Shown one piece after another: positions 40,338-47,780 of a stretch of 64,000 bases of DNA. The stretch is from a virus. Location of the stretch: IMG/VR virus record IMGVR_UViG_3300027902_000008, positions 28,941 through 92,940 of that record; one strand, written 5' to 3'. The notes beneath the pieces are model-generated. The model had not been told where the DNA came from. It made no database searches and saw nothing but the letters and a program-made list of their open reading frames with translations. Position numbers and translations under genes: made by a program. Position 1 is the stretch's first letter; every line of letters begins with the position of its first letter.

Positions 40338-40682
40338 ATGATAAATAAGGTATATGATTCAATAGGACATTTATTCAAAGCAGTGCTGGCAAAGGATATA
40401 AGGTTTGATGCCGATGTTGAGTTTGGTAGTATCAACCAAATAATTGATTGTTGTATGATGGGTAAAAGTGGTTGGGGTGGAAAAAGCTGGGCTATAGCAG
40501 GTTACCTGCAAGATGAAGCAGTATTGAATACTATTTATGAAGCATTAATTATATTGCGTGATAAGGCAGAAGAAAAGTATCAGGTGATTATTAAAACTAT
40601 GCTTGAAAGAATAGATGAGCACCTACCAAATATTGAAAAATACATCAGTGATTTGGTTGCTAATGATAAATTAGAATGGTAA
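40338..40682 (+). CDS. hypothetical protein
   Basis: A 114-residue protein behind AAGGAGGTAG. It is mostly helical with a Gly-rich turn (GKSGWGGKSW) near residue 42 that is not a complete Walker A. Overlaps the next start by 7 bases. Confidence 0.55.
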   Translation: MINKVYDSIGHLFKAVLAKDIRFDADVEFGSINQIIDCCMMGKSGWGGKSWAIAGYLQDEAVLNTIYEALIILRDKAEEKYQVIIKTMLERIDEHLPNIEKYISDLVANDKLEW

Positions 40683-40888
40683 AGAAAATACGCTTTCCTA
40701 AAATTAGTTTTAATGATTACTTCTCGCACTCAGTTAAGAAGGAAAGGTCAGTTATTGATTATGAAGGTCTTCTTGTTGAGAACAGCAAGGATATTGAGAA
40801 GCACTCTTTAAAGAAGATACACAGAAGAAGTAAGATTCAACAAACACAGCAAAGACAGAAGTTGCAAGAGGAAGGCATTTTATTATAA
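40676..40888 (+). CDS. small basic hypothetical protein
   Basis: A 70-residue Lys/Gln-rich frame (KKIHRRSKIQQTQQRQKL near the end), without a strong ribosome site and probably coupled to the preceding gene. Not recognised. Confidence 0.45.
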   Translation: MVKKIRFPKISFNDYFSHSVKKERSVIDYEGLLVENSKDIEKHSLKKIHRRSKIQQTQQRQKLQEEGILL

Positions 40889-40897
40889 GGAGGGAAT

Positions 40898-41125
40898 ATG
40901 GAAGATGATATTAAATTACAAGATGTTTTAAACAGAGTAGAGATTGCAAGGAAGATAATTGAATCACAAAATTTTACAAATGAACAGGTTACTCAGTTAT
41001 GCGGTTATCTTGGTTTCAATGACACTGCTTTTAAAACCCTGCCATCTGAGAGAAAGTTAAAAGACTATTTATTAGATAAAAACTATTGGATAGAAAGGTT
41101 TAAATCTAATTCGCCAAAGGAGTAA
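40898..41125 (+). CDS. hypothetical protein
   Basis: A 75-residue helical protein behind AAGGAGGGAA. It reads as four short helices with an LCGYLGF turn in the middle. Function is unknown. Confidence 0.55.
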   Translation: MEDDIKLQDVLNRVEIARKIIESQNFTNEQVTQLCGYLGFNDTAFKTLPSERKLKDYLLDKNYWIERFKSNSPKE

Positions 41126-41127
41126 TT

Positions 41128-41256
41128 ATGCAGTGTCTTAATGAGAATGATGAAGGTAGTAAGTATGGCGAGTTCTGCAAATTAGGTTATAAGCTGTGTT
41201 TGGAAGAAAGATGTCCAGACTATAAACCAAGAGAAGGACAGTTGGAAGATGCCTGA
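41128..41256 (+). CDS. small Cys-containing protein
   Basis: A 42-residue acidic frame with AAGGAG upstream and Cys at CL, FCKLGYKLC and RCPDY, a possible DUF1540-like or metal-binding mini domain. It overlaps the next gene by 8 bases. Confidence 0.45.
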   Translation: MQCLNENDEGSKYGEFCKLGYKLCLEERCPDYKPREGQLEDA

Positions 41257-41416
41257 GAAAGAACGTAATGATGCCATAGCAGAGGTAGATTGCAAGCGTA
41301 AGCCAGAGTGTTGTAAGAATCCCAGATGGGTTAATCAGTTTGGTGATAAAGACTGCTGGTGTATTAACTGCGGTAAGAGGTGTATGGAATGTAGGGAGGA
41401 TTATTTAAGGACATAG
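41249..41416 (+). CDS. small Cys-rich protein
   Basis: A 55-residue protein with eight Cys (DCKRKPECCKN, CWCINCGKRCMEC), a dense zinc-binding pattern. GGAAG lies upstream. Family unknown. Confidence 0.55.
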   Translation: MPEKERNDAIAEVDCKRKPECCKNPRWVNQFGDKDCWCINCGKRCMECREDYLRT

Positions 41417-41418
41417 GT

Positions 41419-41610
41419 ATGAAGATTAACTGTGATAAGTGCAAGAAGCAGATATTAGAACAAGGAGCATTAATATTCTCTCCTCCATTCTATTTGACTA
41501 AGGCAATAGAGACTGAGTTTTCTAATATGGGTTATGATTGCCTAACAGTTAGGAAAATACATCTTTGTAAAGATTGTTGGAAGTTATTACTAAGGTGGTT
41601 GTTCAAATGA
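41419..41610 (+). CDS. small zinc-binding protein
   Basis: A 63-residue protein with CDKCKKQI at the start and LCKDCWK near the end, one four-Cys site. It overlaps the next gene by 4 bases. Confidence 0.55.
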   Translation: MKINCDKCKKQILEQGALIFSPPFYLTKAIETEFSNMGYDCLTVRKIHLCKDCWKLLLRWLFK

Positions 41611-41762
41611 TATATTGCCCTAATTGTGAGAAAGCTACACAAGAAAATATAAGTGTTAAAGACGAAGCAAGCTATAGAATCACTACTACAAAATGCTCTA
41701 TATGCAACTCAATCCTTGTGTTAGTAATGCGTTTAATTAAAAAAGTTGAAAAAAATACTTGA
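41607..41762 (+). CDS. small zinc-ribbon protein
   Basis: ATG 41607 gives 51 residues with CPNCEKA and CSICNS separated by about 27 residues, a compact ribbon. Its stop codon overlaps the TTGACA promoter box for the head genes. Confidence 0.6.
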   Translation: MIYCPNCEKATQENISVKDEASYRITTTKCSICNSILVLVMRLIKKVEKNT

Positions 41763-41787
41763 CACGCATATAGTAATATGTTAAGTT
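41759..41787 (+). promoter_or_regulatory. candidate late promoter (TTGACA class)
   Basis: TTGACA (41759-41764) with 17 bases to TAAGTT and an upstream TG. The block AAATACTTGACA plus AATATGTTA at identical spacing occurs at 28498-28529 too. It opens a 156-base leader before the first head-region gene. Confidence 0.55.
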
Positions 41788-41812
41788 TAAAATAGAAGTT
41801 GGGGGAAAGGTT

Positions 41813-41901
41813 ATGAGTTGTTAACTAATCCCGAAACAAAGGTATCATTCTATCTGATGCCCTTACTGTCTCTACTGACGGAGATGGCAAGGGTTTTTTG
41901 T
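41813..41901 (+). terminator. leader terminator with upstream 3-codon frame
   Basis: CCCTT-A-CTGTCTC (41860-41872) pairs with GAGATGG-C-AAGGG (41881-41893) as a stem of about 12 bp with one mismatch and an 8-base loop, followed by TTTTTTGTTT. It lies between the candidate late promoter and the first head gene. Upstream at 41813 an ATG after GGGGGAAAGG reads MSC then TAA. The arrangement resembles an attenuator or an antitermination site. Confidence 0.65.
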
Positions 41902-41918
41902 TTATAAGGAGGATTAAA

Positions 41919-42938
41919 ATGGAAAAAGTTGTAATCACTATTGAGAAGCTTAAAGAACTTTGTCCGAAGTGTGCGGATAATGCAATTAAGAAATTTAACA
42001 GTCCTAAGAATGTTAAAATCAGCAAATCTGATTATGACTGGTTAATGATGAAACAGGATGGTAGACCACCTAAAGATTGGTGGGATAGATGTGTTGAATC
42101 TGTTAGCCAAAATGAATCTGTTGATGACCCATCAGCATTATGCGGATATATTTGGCAAGAAAAGGGTGAAGATGAAGAAGCTAAAGTTCCTGATACAGAA
42201 GATTCAATGGAAGCAGTAAAGGCAAAGATGAAAGCAGATGAATGCGTTACCAAACTAAAGAAAGATATGGAAAAAGTTATGGATTGGAGAAAATGTGGTA
42301 TTCCTCTCAGTAAAGAACAAGAAGCATTCGCAGAAAGAGTTGCAGATGAGATGATTGCATTAAGGACTTCTCATCAGGCAGGAATCCAGATTATCAGTAA
42401 GTCTCACGTTAACTTTATAAAAGGTATGCAACCAGTGCTTGGTTCTGAAAGAGCAGGTGCTTGTGAGCAAGATGTAGTGGCTAATACTGGTTCAAAAAGT
42501 GGCAAGTTTCCCAGAAAAACTGAAGAGGATGAAGATGAAGTAATAAAGGTTGCCAAGCCCAGCGGAGTAAAACCTGCTGAAGTTCCTATATCTGCTCCAA
42601 CTGATGGAAACTTTCCAAGGAAAACCCCTGATGTTCAGAATATCAAATTGTCTGAACCAGACAATCAAAAAGAAGGGGAAGTAAATGACACAATAAAAGA
42701 TGAAAAGATTGGACATCAACCTAATGAACCTATGCCCAAGAAGATGGCTGAAGAGTTAATCGCCAATGCTAATTGGGGGGTTGAAGTAGGTGCCTATACC
42801 AATGTCAAAGAAGGTATTGAAAGACAGCTTGGTAGGAAAGCATATGCGGAGTTTATTGACACTGATGATAAAATGAAAGGCGTTGTTGCCTATTTAAATA
42901 GTCTTATAAAAGATACAGAAGCAGTTCCAGTTGCATAG
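41919..42938 (+). CDS. head-region structural protein, possible scaffold-like
   Basis: ATG 41919 follows AAGGAGGATTAAA. The 339-residue protein has WLMMKQDGRPPKDWWDRCVESV and DDPSALCGYIWQ (a motif I associate with phage head-gene products), LSKEQEAFAERVADEMIA near residue 127, and a long acidic/Pro-rich linker. The LSKE segment matches the last 20 residues of the prohead protease/scaffold protein at 54092. A virion role is inferred from position. Confidence 0.55.
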   Translation: MEKVVITIEKLKELCPKCADNAIKKFNSPKNVKISKSDYDWLMMKQDGRPPKDWWDRCVESVSQNESVDDPSALCGYIWQEKGEDEEAKVPDTEDSMEAVKAKMKADECVTKLKKDMEKVMDWRKCGIPLSKEQEAFAERVADEMIALRTSHQAGIQIISKSHVNFIKGMQPVLGSERAGACEQDVVANTGSKSGKFPRKTEEDEDEVIKVAKPSGVKPAEVPISAPTDGNFPRKTPDVQNIKLSEPDNQKEGEVNDTIKDEKIGHQPNEPMPKKMAEELIANANWGVEVGAYTNVKEGIERQLGRKAYAEFIDTDDKMKGVVAYLNSLIKDTEAVPVA

Positions 42939-42946
42939 GAGGATAT

Positions 42947-43066
42947 ATGAAAATAATCAGCATTATAAAGAATGGCAAAAGGGTAGACATACCCCAAGCC
43001 GAGTTTCAGAAAATGTTAGAGAAAACGAACGAATCATTAAGGAAGGAACAAAAAGATGAGGTATGA
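42947..43066 (+). CDS. 39-residue protein with shared N-terminal module
   Basis: A short frame behind TAGGAGGATAT. MKIISIIKNGKRVDIPQAEF closely matches the N-terminus of the 44662 protein and resembles that of 45809. Here the module stands almost alone with a charged tail. Confidence 0.55.
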   Translation: MKIISIIKNGKRVDIPQAEFQKMLEKTNESLRKEQKDEV

Positions 43067-43104
43067 TATTTTAGAGGAGATGCGATGAAAGAGGAAAACC
43101 CAGT

Positions 43105-43233
43105 ATGAAGATTTGTATTAATTGCGGTAATACTAATGAAGATAATTTAGACCAATGTTCTAAGTGCGGAAAGCCTATAAAGAAAGAGGAGATAGTTAAC
43201 GCACCAATACCAGAACCTAATAAGGAGATTTGA
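43105..43233 (+). CDS. small zinc-ribbon protein
   Basis: A 42-residue protein with CINCGNTNEDNLDQCSKCGKP, a textbook zinc ribbon of the kind found at the start of many bacterial proteins, and a Pro-rich tail. Its stop overlaps the next ATG. Confidence 0.6.
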   Translation: MKICINCGNTNEDNLDQCSKCGKPIKKEEIVNAPIPEPNKEI

Positions 43234-43652
43234 TGGATTCAGCAAGAGCATTGGGAAAAGCAGGTGAATTAAGAGTTCAATCTGAATTGCTCTTAAGAAA
43301 CATAAACTCTGCTGTTGTTGTATTAGATGATGGTTGTGATTTGATACTTGATAGTGGTAAGAAATTACAGGTTAAAGCTTGCCGTAAAGGTGAAAGGACT
43401 AAATATATGTTTACTTTTATGTCAGGCACATATAGAGCTAAAGATGGACATAGATTTAAAAAGCCACAAGATTTATCTAAGGTTGATTTTGTAATATGTT
43501 GGTGCGTAGAAGATAATTGGTTTCTTATCATACCTGCTGAAGAAATAACAGGAAGTAGTATGGTAATACATTGCAAAGATTTCCCAAATAAAACTAAGTC
43601 AAAATATATCAAGTATTTAAACGGTTGGGGAAAACTAAAAGGGGAGGTGTAA
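43233..43652 (+). CDS. PD-(D/E)XK endonuclease-like protein
   Basis: ATG 43233 overlaps the preceding TGA. The 139-residue protein has GKAGELRVQSELLLRNI, DDGCDLIL and KLQVKAC, the E...D...QxK arrangement of PD-(D/E)XK nucleases, and FVICWCVEDNWFLIIPAEEI. It is unusual to find a nuclease within the head region; it could be a selfish insertion or a packaging-related enzyme. Confidence 0.7.
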   Translation: MDSARALGKAGELRVQSELLLRNINSAVVVLDDGCDLILDSGKKLQVKACRKGERTKYMFTFMSGTYRAKDGHRFKKPQDLSKVDFVICWCVEDNWFLIIPAEEITGSSMVIHCKDFPNKTKSKYIKYLNGWGKLKGEV

Positions 43653-43653
43653 T

Positions 43654-44643
43654 ATGTTGAATTTAAGAGAGTCAACCCTGTTTACTGCTAATCACACAGG
43701 TGATTCAGCATTTGCAGGGCTACACTATGGATGGGTCAAATATGCTACGTCAGGTTGGAGTGGTTTCTCAGGATGGAGTGGCTGGGGACAGGATGGCGTA
43801 AACTTAGCCAGAAAGATAGCAGTTATTAACGTTGCTACTATTCCAGCTGATGGTGAAACCATAGTAGTTGGCGGAAAGACCTATACATTCAAGAATACAG
43901 CCTTGACATCAACACAGATTAAAATTGGTAACTTAGTTACAAACGGTGATTTCGCAAGCCTTACTCAAGCTTGGCTAAATATGGGAAATTGGACTATAAC
44001 AGCTGGTAAAGCAACCCATACACCCATACCTGGCACTGGAACTCCTGTTGTCGCAGAATACATACAGCCATTGAAACAGATATGGGTTCCGCAAGTGATA
44101 GTAGGATATACCTATGTAACAGGATTTACAGTTACCAACAGGTCTAAAGGTCAAGTCCAGATTAAAATAGGTGGAGTTTTAGGAACTGCAAGAACAACCA
44201 ATGCTACTTTCTCACAATCTATAGTGGCATTAACATCAGAGGATTTACAGTTTGTTCCCGATAAAGACTTTGATGGTGAAATCTCAGCTGTGACTGTTAC
44301 TGAAAGCCACGCAGACATTAAAGGTATGACAGCACAAGCAATAGCAGATAGAATCAATCTTGATACTGTTCTTGCTCTATGCACTGCCTACACAGGATTA
44401 AATGCAACTGGTGTTTCAACTTATGTAGTTTTGATTTCCAATAATGTTGGTGCCGTTGCTGCTCCTACTTTCACTGCTGACTTAACCAAGGTTGTGGCTT
44501 TGATAGCATTTACTTTGACTTTAACAGAAGCACAGTTGGAGAATGTGTTGTATTGGAAGAAAGACCCGACAGTTGAAACAGACTGTATCCCAGTTGTTCT
44601 TGTTGAGAGAAACTCTGGAACTTGGCACAACTTCCTCTATTAA
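43654..44643 (+). CDS. putative virion structural protein
   Basis: The 329-residue protein starts after GGGGAGGTG. Residues 31-49 contain YATSGWSGFSGWSGWGQDG, a short version of the Gly-X-Ser repeats in the fibre proteins. The rest is Thr/Val-rich beta-sandwich-like sequence resembling head-decoration or carbohydrate-binding modules. A surface-exposed virion role is inferred. Confidence 0.55.
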   Translation: MLNLRESTLFTANHTGDSAFAGLHYGWVKYATSGWSGFSGWSGWGQDGVNLARKIAVINVATIPADGETIVVGGKTYTFKNTALTSTQIKIGNLVTNGDFASLTQAWLNMGNWTITAGKATHTPIPGTGTPVVAEYIQPLKQIWVPQVIVGYTYVTGFTVTNRSKGQVQIKIGGVLGTARTTNATFSQSIVALTSEDLQFVPDKDFDGEISAVTVTESHADIKGMTAQAIADRINLDTVLALCTAYTGLNATGVSTYVVLISNNVGAVAAPTFTADLTKVVALIAFTLTLTEAQLENVLYWKKDPTVETDCIPVVLVERNSGTWHNFLY

Positions 44644-44661
44644 AATGGAGAGAGGAAACTG

Positions 44662-45210
44662 ATGACTAAGATAATATCAATATGCAAAGATGGAGTTAGA
44701 TACGATATTCCATTAAAAGATTACTCAAAAATTGGTATGGGTAATTCTGGTGGTGAACGTGGAGTATCAAGTTTGTCTAAACAAGAGCCTATTGCGGAAG
44801 ATAAGCCAGTAATAAGCAGGGGTGCTATTGTAACCCTGAAAGGACATAAAGGCAAAGTGCTTGATACTGAGGGCGATGAAGCTACGGTCAGTTGGGAAGA
44901 TGCTTCAATATCTAAAGTCCCAATTGCAAGCCTTCAGTATGTAGGTAGGGTTGAGAAAGGCGGTCCTGGAAGTGGGAGACATCCAGAGGGTGGTGAAACT
45001 CGTGCTGAGTCCAAGGCAGGATATGACAGATTCAAAAAACCAGGAGATAAGCCATATCCGAAAAATGTTGGAGAAGCAAAACAAAGAAGATGGATTGTAG
45101 GAAATGACCCAAAGTTAGGTGGTTCAAGTGCCAGCAGGGCAGGTCGTGTAGCAGGTGCAAGGTTTGGGGATGCTGGTGGTTTTGTGCCTAATAAAGCAAG
45201 AGGAAAATAA
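44662..45210 (+). CDS. virion-associated protein with KOW-like segment
   Basis: The 182-residue protein starts with the shared module (KIISICKDGVRYDIPLKDY), then a KOW/SH3-like strand set (GAIVTLKGHKGKVLDTEGDEATVSW), and KGGPGSGRHPEGG, a peptide I associate with head proteins. The C-terminus is Arg/Gly-rich and disordered. Its stop overlaps the next start. Confidence 0.55.
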   Translation: MTKIISICKDGVRYDIPLKDYSKIGMGNSGGERGVSSLSKQEPIAEDKPVISRGAIVTLKGHKGKVLDTEGDEATVSWEDASISKVPIASLQYVGRVEKGGPGSGRHPEGGETRAESKAGYDRFKKPGDKPYPKNVGEAKQRRWIVGNDPKLGGSSASRAGRVAGARFGDAGGFVPNKARGK

Positions 45211-45371
45211 TGATTAAGATAGTTCTACACGCAATAGGATATGCATTTTTGGCTTTCAGTGTTATAGGGTTTATTGAGACAGGTATCGGTTTAGCAACCA
45301 ATAAGTCCTATACTTTACTGAAAGTCATTATATATTGCTCTTTGTTTGGAATAGGCTTGGCTCTTTTATAG
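45210..45371 (+). CDS. small two-helix membrane protein
   Basis: A 53-residue frame with two hydrophobic helices (IVLHAIGYAFLAFSVIGFI and IIYCSLFGIGLALL) and a short loop. It is holin-like in size, but no endolysin lies beside it. It directly precedes the kissing-loop RNA region. Confidence 0.5.
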   Translation: MIKIVLHAIGYAFLAFSVIGFIETGIGLATNKSYTLLKVIIYCSLFGIGLALL

Positions 45372-45372
45372 A

Positions 45373-45572
45373 TTTGGCGGAGTTTGGCAAAAAAGGTTAG
45401 TTCTAATCTCTAAATGAGATAACTAACACACAAATTACGCTATGTAGGGGATAACGTCCTGCTTGGTTAATTCCAAGAGGCAGTCTCTACTCCGCCAAGC
45501 GATTGTGATGTGCCAGCAGAGAGGTTTAAAACAAGCTGGTTAAAGATTAGATACGCCACCTCTCAGCGTATC
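45373..45572 (+). ncRNA. candidate structured RNA with kissing-loop pair
   Basis: Domain 1 is closed by TTGGCGGAG/CTCCGCCAA (45374-45382 with 45490-45498). Inside are GTTAGTT-ATCTC/GAGAT-AACTAAC (45396-45427) and CCT-CTTGG/CCAAG-AGG (45458-45480). Domain 2 has hairpin CCAGC/GCTGG (45513-45539) whose loop holds GAGAGGT, and hairpin GATACGC/GCGTATC (45550-45572) whose loop CACCTCTCA is perfectly complementary over 7 bases, forming a kissing pair. The 288-base gap has no gene. Neither arm matches a class I know. Confidence 0.75.
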
Positions 45573-45591
45573 CGTTATATTCTTTTATACT

Positions 45592-45657
45592 CAATTCAAG
45601 CATTTAGCAATATAGCTAATTTACTAAATTAGCATAATTCACTAACTTTATGAATTG
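45592..45657 (+). repeat. nested AT-rich inverted repeats
   Basis: CAATTCA (45592-45598) pairs with TGAATTG (45651-45657) and encloses the perfect hairpin GCTAATTT-ACT-AAATTAGC (45615-45633). It continues the structured region as a possible third domain and ends two bases before the next start codon, which has no ribosome site. Confidence 0.55.
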
Positions 45658-45659
45658 CG

Positions 45660-45812
45660 ATGGAAAAGAAATTTACAATTATAACAGGACACGGAAAGAT
45701 AGATTTCATACAAAAGGCGGATGGCAAGTTAGAACTGCTATCTGTAAGCGGAAGACCTATGCCTATTAAAGCGAAGACAGGGAAGTTGGGGAAAGCCGAG
45801 GTAAAGCAATGA
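45660..45812 (+). CDS. small hypothetical protein
   Basis: A 50-residue basic frame (KFTIITGHGKIDFIQKADGK), weakly similar at its start to the shared N-terminal module. No ribosome site precedes the ATG; instead a hairpin ends just before it. Its real expression is uncertain. Confidence 0.45.
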   Translation: MEKKFTIITGHGKIDFIQKADGKLELLSVSGRPMPIKAKTGKLGKAEVKQ

Positions 45813-46453
45813 AAGTTGTTACCTATATTCACAAAGGTAAGGTGAAGACAATATCCCTTGATGACCTTCGCAAGATGAAGGTTGAGTTAACTCAGCAATG
45901 GGAGAATATATGTAAGAACTGCGGTAAGTGTTGTTTTGACAAAACCTTGAGTAGTAAGGGTGTATTGTTAATAAACTACAATAAACCCTGTCAATATCTA
46001 AAGTTTATAGGAAGGAAGGCACAATGCACAGTTTATAATAAAAGGTTTGACTTCTGTGAAAAATGCAATACAATACCAGAAGCCATACAAAAACGTTATT
46101 TACCAGCCGATTGTCCTTATGTGAAATCGGTTGTTTCATATAAAGCACCCATTGATGATGGTAATTGGTTTAAGAAAGCAAGAACAAGATTCGGTAGGTT
46201 TGATGATGAAGCACCGTCAGTAAGCGTAGATATGCCAACTGGCGGAACTCGCAATATGCCAGCACCTTTACCACCGAGAATAACCTCAATGGAGGCACAG
46301 AATCTTGCAAGAGAAGACCTTGCCAAACCTAAAGATTGGAAACGCAGGATGCTGGAAAGAAAGAAAAGGTCAGAAGGTAAGGCAGGAATGTTAGACCCAA
46401 GAGAAAAGACAGATTACAACATTAAGCCGAGTGGACACGCACTTGGGGGATAA
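45809..46453 (+). CDS. YkgJ-type Cys-cluster protein with head-region N-terminal module
   Basis: The 214-residue protein begins KVVTYIHKGKVKTISLDDL, like 42947 and 44662, then has ICKNCGKCCFDK and further Cys (PCQYL, CTVY, FCEKC, DCPY), the YkgJ/YcgN metal-binding set. The C-terminal third is Pro/Arg-rich and disordered. The fusion of the module to a metal protein suggests it may be carried in or with the virion. Overlaps the previous stop by 4 bases. Confidence 0.6.
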   Translation: MKVVTYIHKGKVKTISLDDLRKMKVELTQQWENICKNCGKCCFDKTLSSKGVLLINYNKPCQYLKFIGRKAQCTVYNKRFDFCEKCNTIPEAIQKRYLPADCPYVKSVVSYKAPIDDGNWFKKARTRFGRFDDEAPSVSVDMPTGGTRNMPAPLPPRITSMEAQNLAREDLAKPKDWKRRMLERKKRSEGKAGMLDPREKTDYNIKPSGHALGG

Positions 46454-46465
46454 GGGAGGTGAAAT

Positions 46466-46633
46466 ATGTGGGCTAAATTACCAGGATGGGTTCGTTGGTT
46501 AATCAAATTGCTCATCATCATTATCATCTGTGTGTTGTTAAAGGTAGACCTTAATCTTAATATTGGAGTTCTGAAGTTGAATGCCAATATTGGATTTAAG
46601 GGTATTAGTTTCAATCAGACATTAGTTAATTAG
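46466..46633 (+). CDS. small membrane-anchored protein
   Basis: A 55-residue protein behind AAGGGAGGTGAAA. One hydrophobic helix (WLIKLLIIIIICVLL) is followed by alternating Asn/Leu/Ile strands (VDLNLNIGVLKLNANIGFKG) resembling part of a beta-barrel or beta-roll. It is directly upstream of the outer-membrane gene. Confidence 0.5.
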   Translation: MWAKLPGWVRWLIKLLIIIIICVLLKVDLNLNIGVLKLNANIGFKGISFNQTLVN

Positions 46634-46650
46634 AAAAGGAGGATTCAAGA

Positions 46651-47475
46651 ATGAAGAAATCAGCATTAGTTGTATTGGTATTAGCATTATGCTTCAGTTT
46701 TGCTTATGCAAATGAAGCAGTTAAGGATAAGTTAGTAGTTGGGGTTGAATACAACTCAGGTAAGAAGAATATTGAAAATCTTAATGTTGTTCAATTAGGG
46801 TTAGGTGATTTTCTTGGTGCTTCACTTGTTTTAAAAACAGATGATGTAAAGGTTAATCAATATTTGACAACGATTGGCTATAAGGTTTCTGATAATCTGA
46901 TACCTTATGCAATCCTTGGTTATTCAAATATAGGTCTTGACCAAAGTCTCAATGGCTCAATTACACTCCCGTGGTTTAGTGATTCAATAGACCTTACTCA
47001 ATCTGAAATAAAACAAGGTGCACTCACCTATGGTCTTGGTGCAAATGGTAAGTTAGCGGAAATCAAGGGTATTACAATTGGTTATGACGCAAGATACCTA
47101 ATGGCTAATTTGACAGAAAAAGACCAAAGCATTCTATTGCTTTCTGATATTGCTTTAAATGACACTCAGAAACTTGATTATGCTGAATTGGATTTGTCAA
47201 TTATTGCAAGTAAAGAAATAGCAATTAAAGATAATAAAATTGTTAAGGCAATTACGCCTTACGTCGGTTATCAGTTCTCTCAAGTTAATCTCAAGAAAAA
47301 GGATAACATCACATTAGATTGTTTATCCGTAGGAACAGAGGCTAACTTAACTGGTAATACCAATAGTGCTTTAGTTGGTGCCAGTTTTAAGTTAAGTGAT
47401 AATCTATCTGTTTCAGCAGGTGCGGTAATCAACAAAAATATAGGTGTTCAGGCAAAAGCAGTTTATTCATTCTAA
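46651..47475 (+). CDS. outer-membrane beta-barrel protein with signal peptide
   Basis: The 274-residue protein has a classic signal peptide (MKKSALVVLVLALCFSFAYA, cleavage likely after AYA) and then alternating amphipathic strands with turns, ending in AVYSF: a terminal Phe preceded by alternating hydrophobic residues, the signal for outer-membrane insertion. It would sit in a Gram-negative outer membrane. AAAAGGAGGATT precedes the ATG. Its function is unknown; exclusion of other phages or change of host surface are plausible. Its setting inside the head genes is odd. Confidence 0.8.
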   Translation: MKKSALVVLVLALCFSFAYANEAVKDKLVVGVEYNSGKKNIENLNVVQLGLGDFLGASLVLKTDDVKVNQYLTTIGYKVSDNLIPYAILGYSNIGLDQSLNGSITLPWFSDSIDLTQSEIKQGALTYGLGANGKLAEIKGITIGYDARYLMANLTEKDQSILLLSDIALNDTQKLDYAELDLSIIASKEIAIKDNKIVKAITPYVGYQFSQVNLKKKDNITLDCLSVGTEANLTGNTNSALVGASFKLSDNLSVSAGAVINKNIGVQAKAVYSF

Positions 47476-47483
47476 ATAGGAGT

Positions 47484-47508
47484 GGCAGGTGGCTAATAAC
47501 TACCTGCC
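47484..47508 (+). terminator. hairpin after the beta-barrel gene
   Basis: GGCAGGT (47484-47490) pairs with ACCTGCC (47502-47508), with one further G-T pair and a loop of about 9 bases. No T-run follows, so it may stabilise the mRNA 3' end or act with other factors rather than terminate. Confidence 0.5.
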
Positions 47509-47519
47509 TCCGTAATCAT

Positions 47520-47777
47520 ATGTTAAAAACTCTTAATGCTCTTTATAAAGATAGGATAGAAAAGGTTTGGACTGAATCTGCCAGAGAAGCAAGTGCTGAA
47601 GCCAGAAGAGGTGGTAGTGCTATAATTACATCTTCAGATGCACAAAGGCACTTTGGTGTAGAACCAAAGACCCTTATACCAAGATATAAACCTATGAAAT
47701 TAAAGTCTGCTATAGATAGAAATACTTATAATGTTCATAGTTTTGGGATGGGTGCATATTTGGTAAAACCAGCTTAA
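47520..47777 (+). CDS. tandem paralogue A, virion-region helical protein
   Basis: An 85-residue protein, LKTLNALYKDRIEKVWTESAR, then Ala/Ser/Arg-rich sequence. The first 30 residues are clearly homologous to those of the next gene, so this is a tandem duplicate with a diverged C-terminus. No ribosome site is obvious. Confidence 0.55.
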   Translation: MLKTLNALYKDRIEKVWTESAREASAEARRGGSAIITSSDAQRHFGVEPKTLIPRYKPMKLKSAIDRNTYNVHSFGMGAYLVKPA

Positions 47778-47780
47778 TAA

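Noticed and set aside
45210-45371. Holin assignment for the small two-helix protein
   Set aside because: Size and topology fit, but no endolysin or spanin lies nearby, so it is left as a membrane protein.
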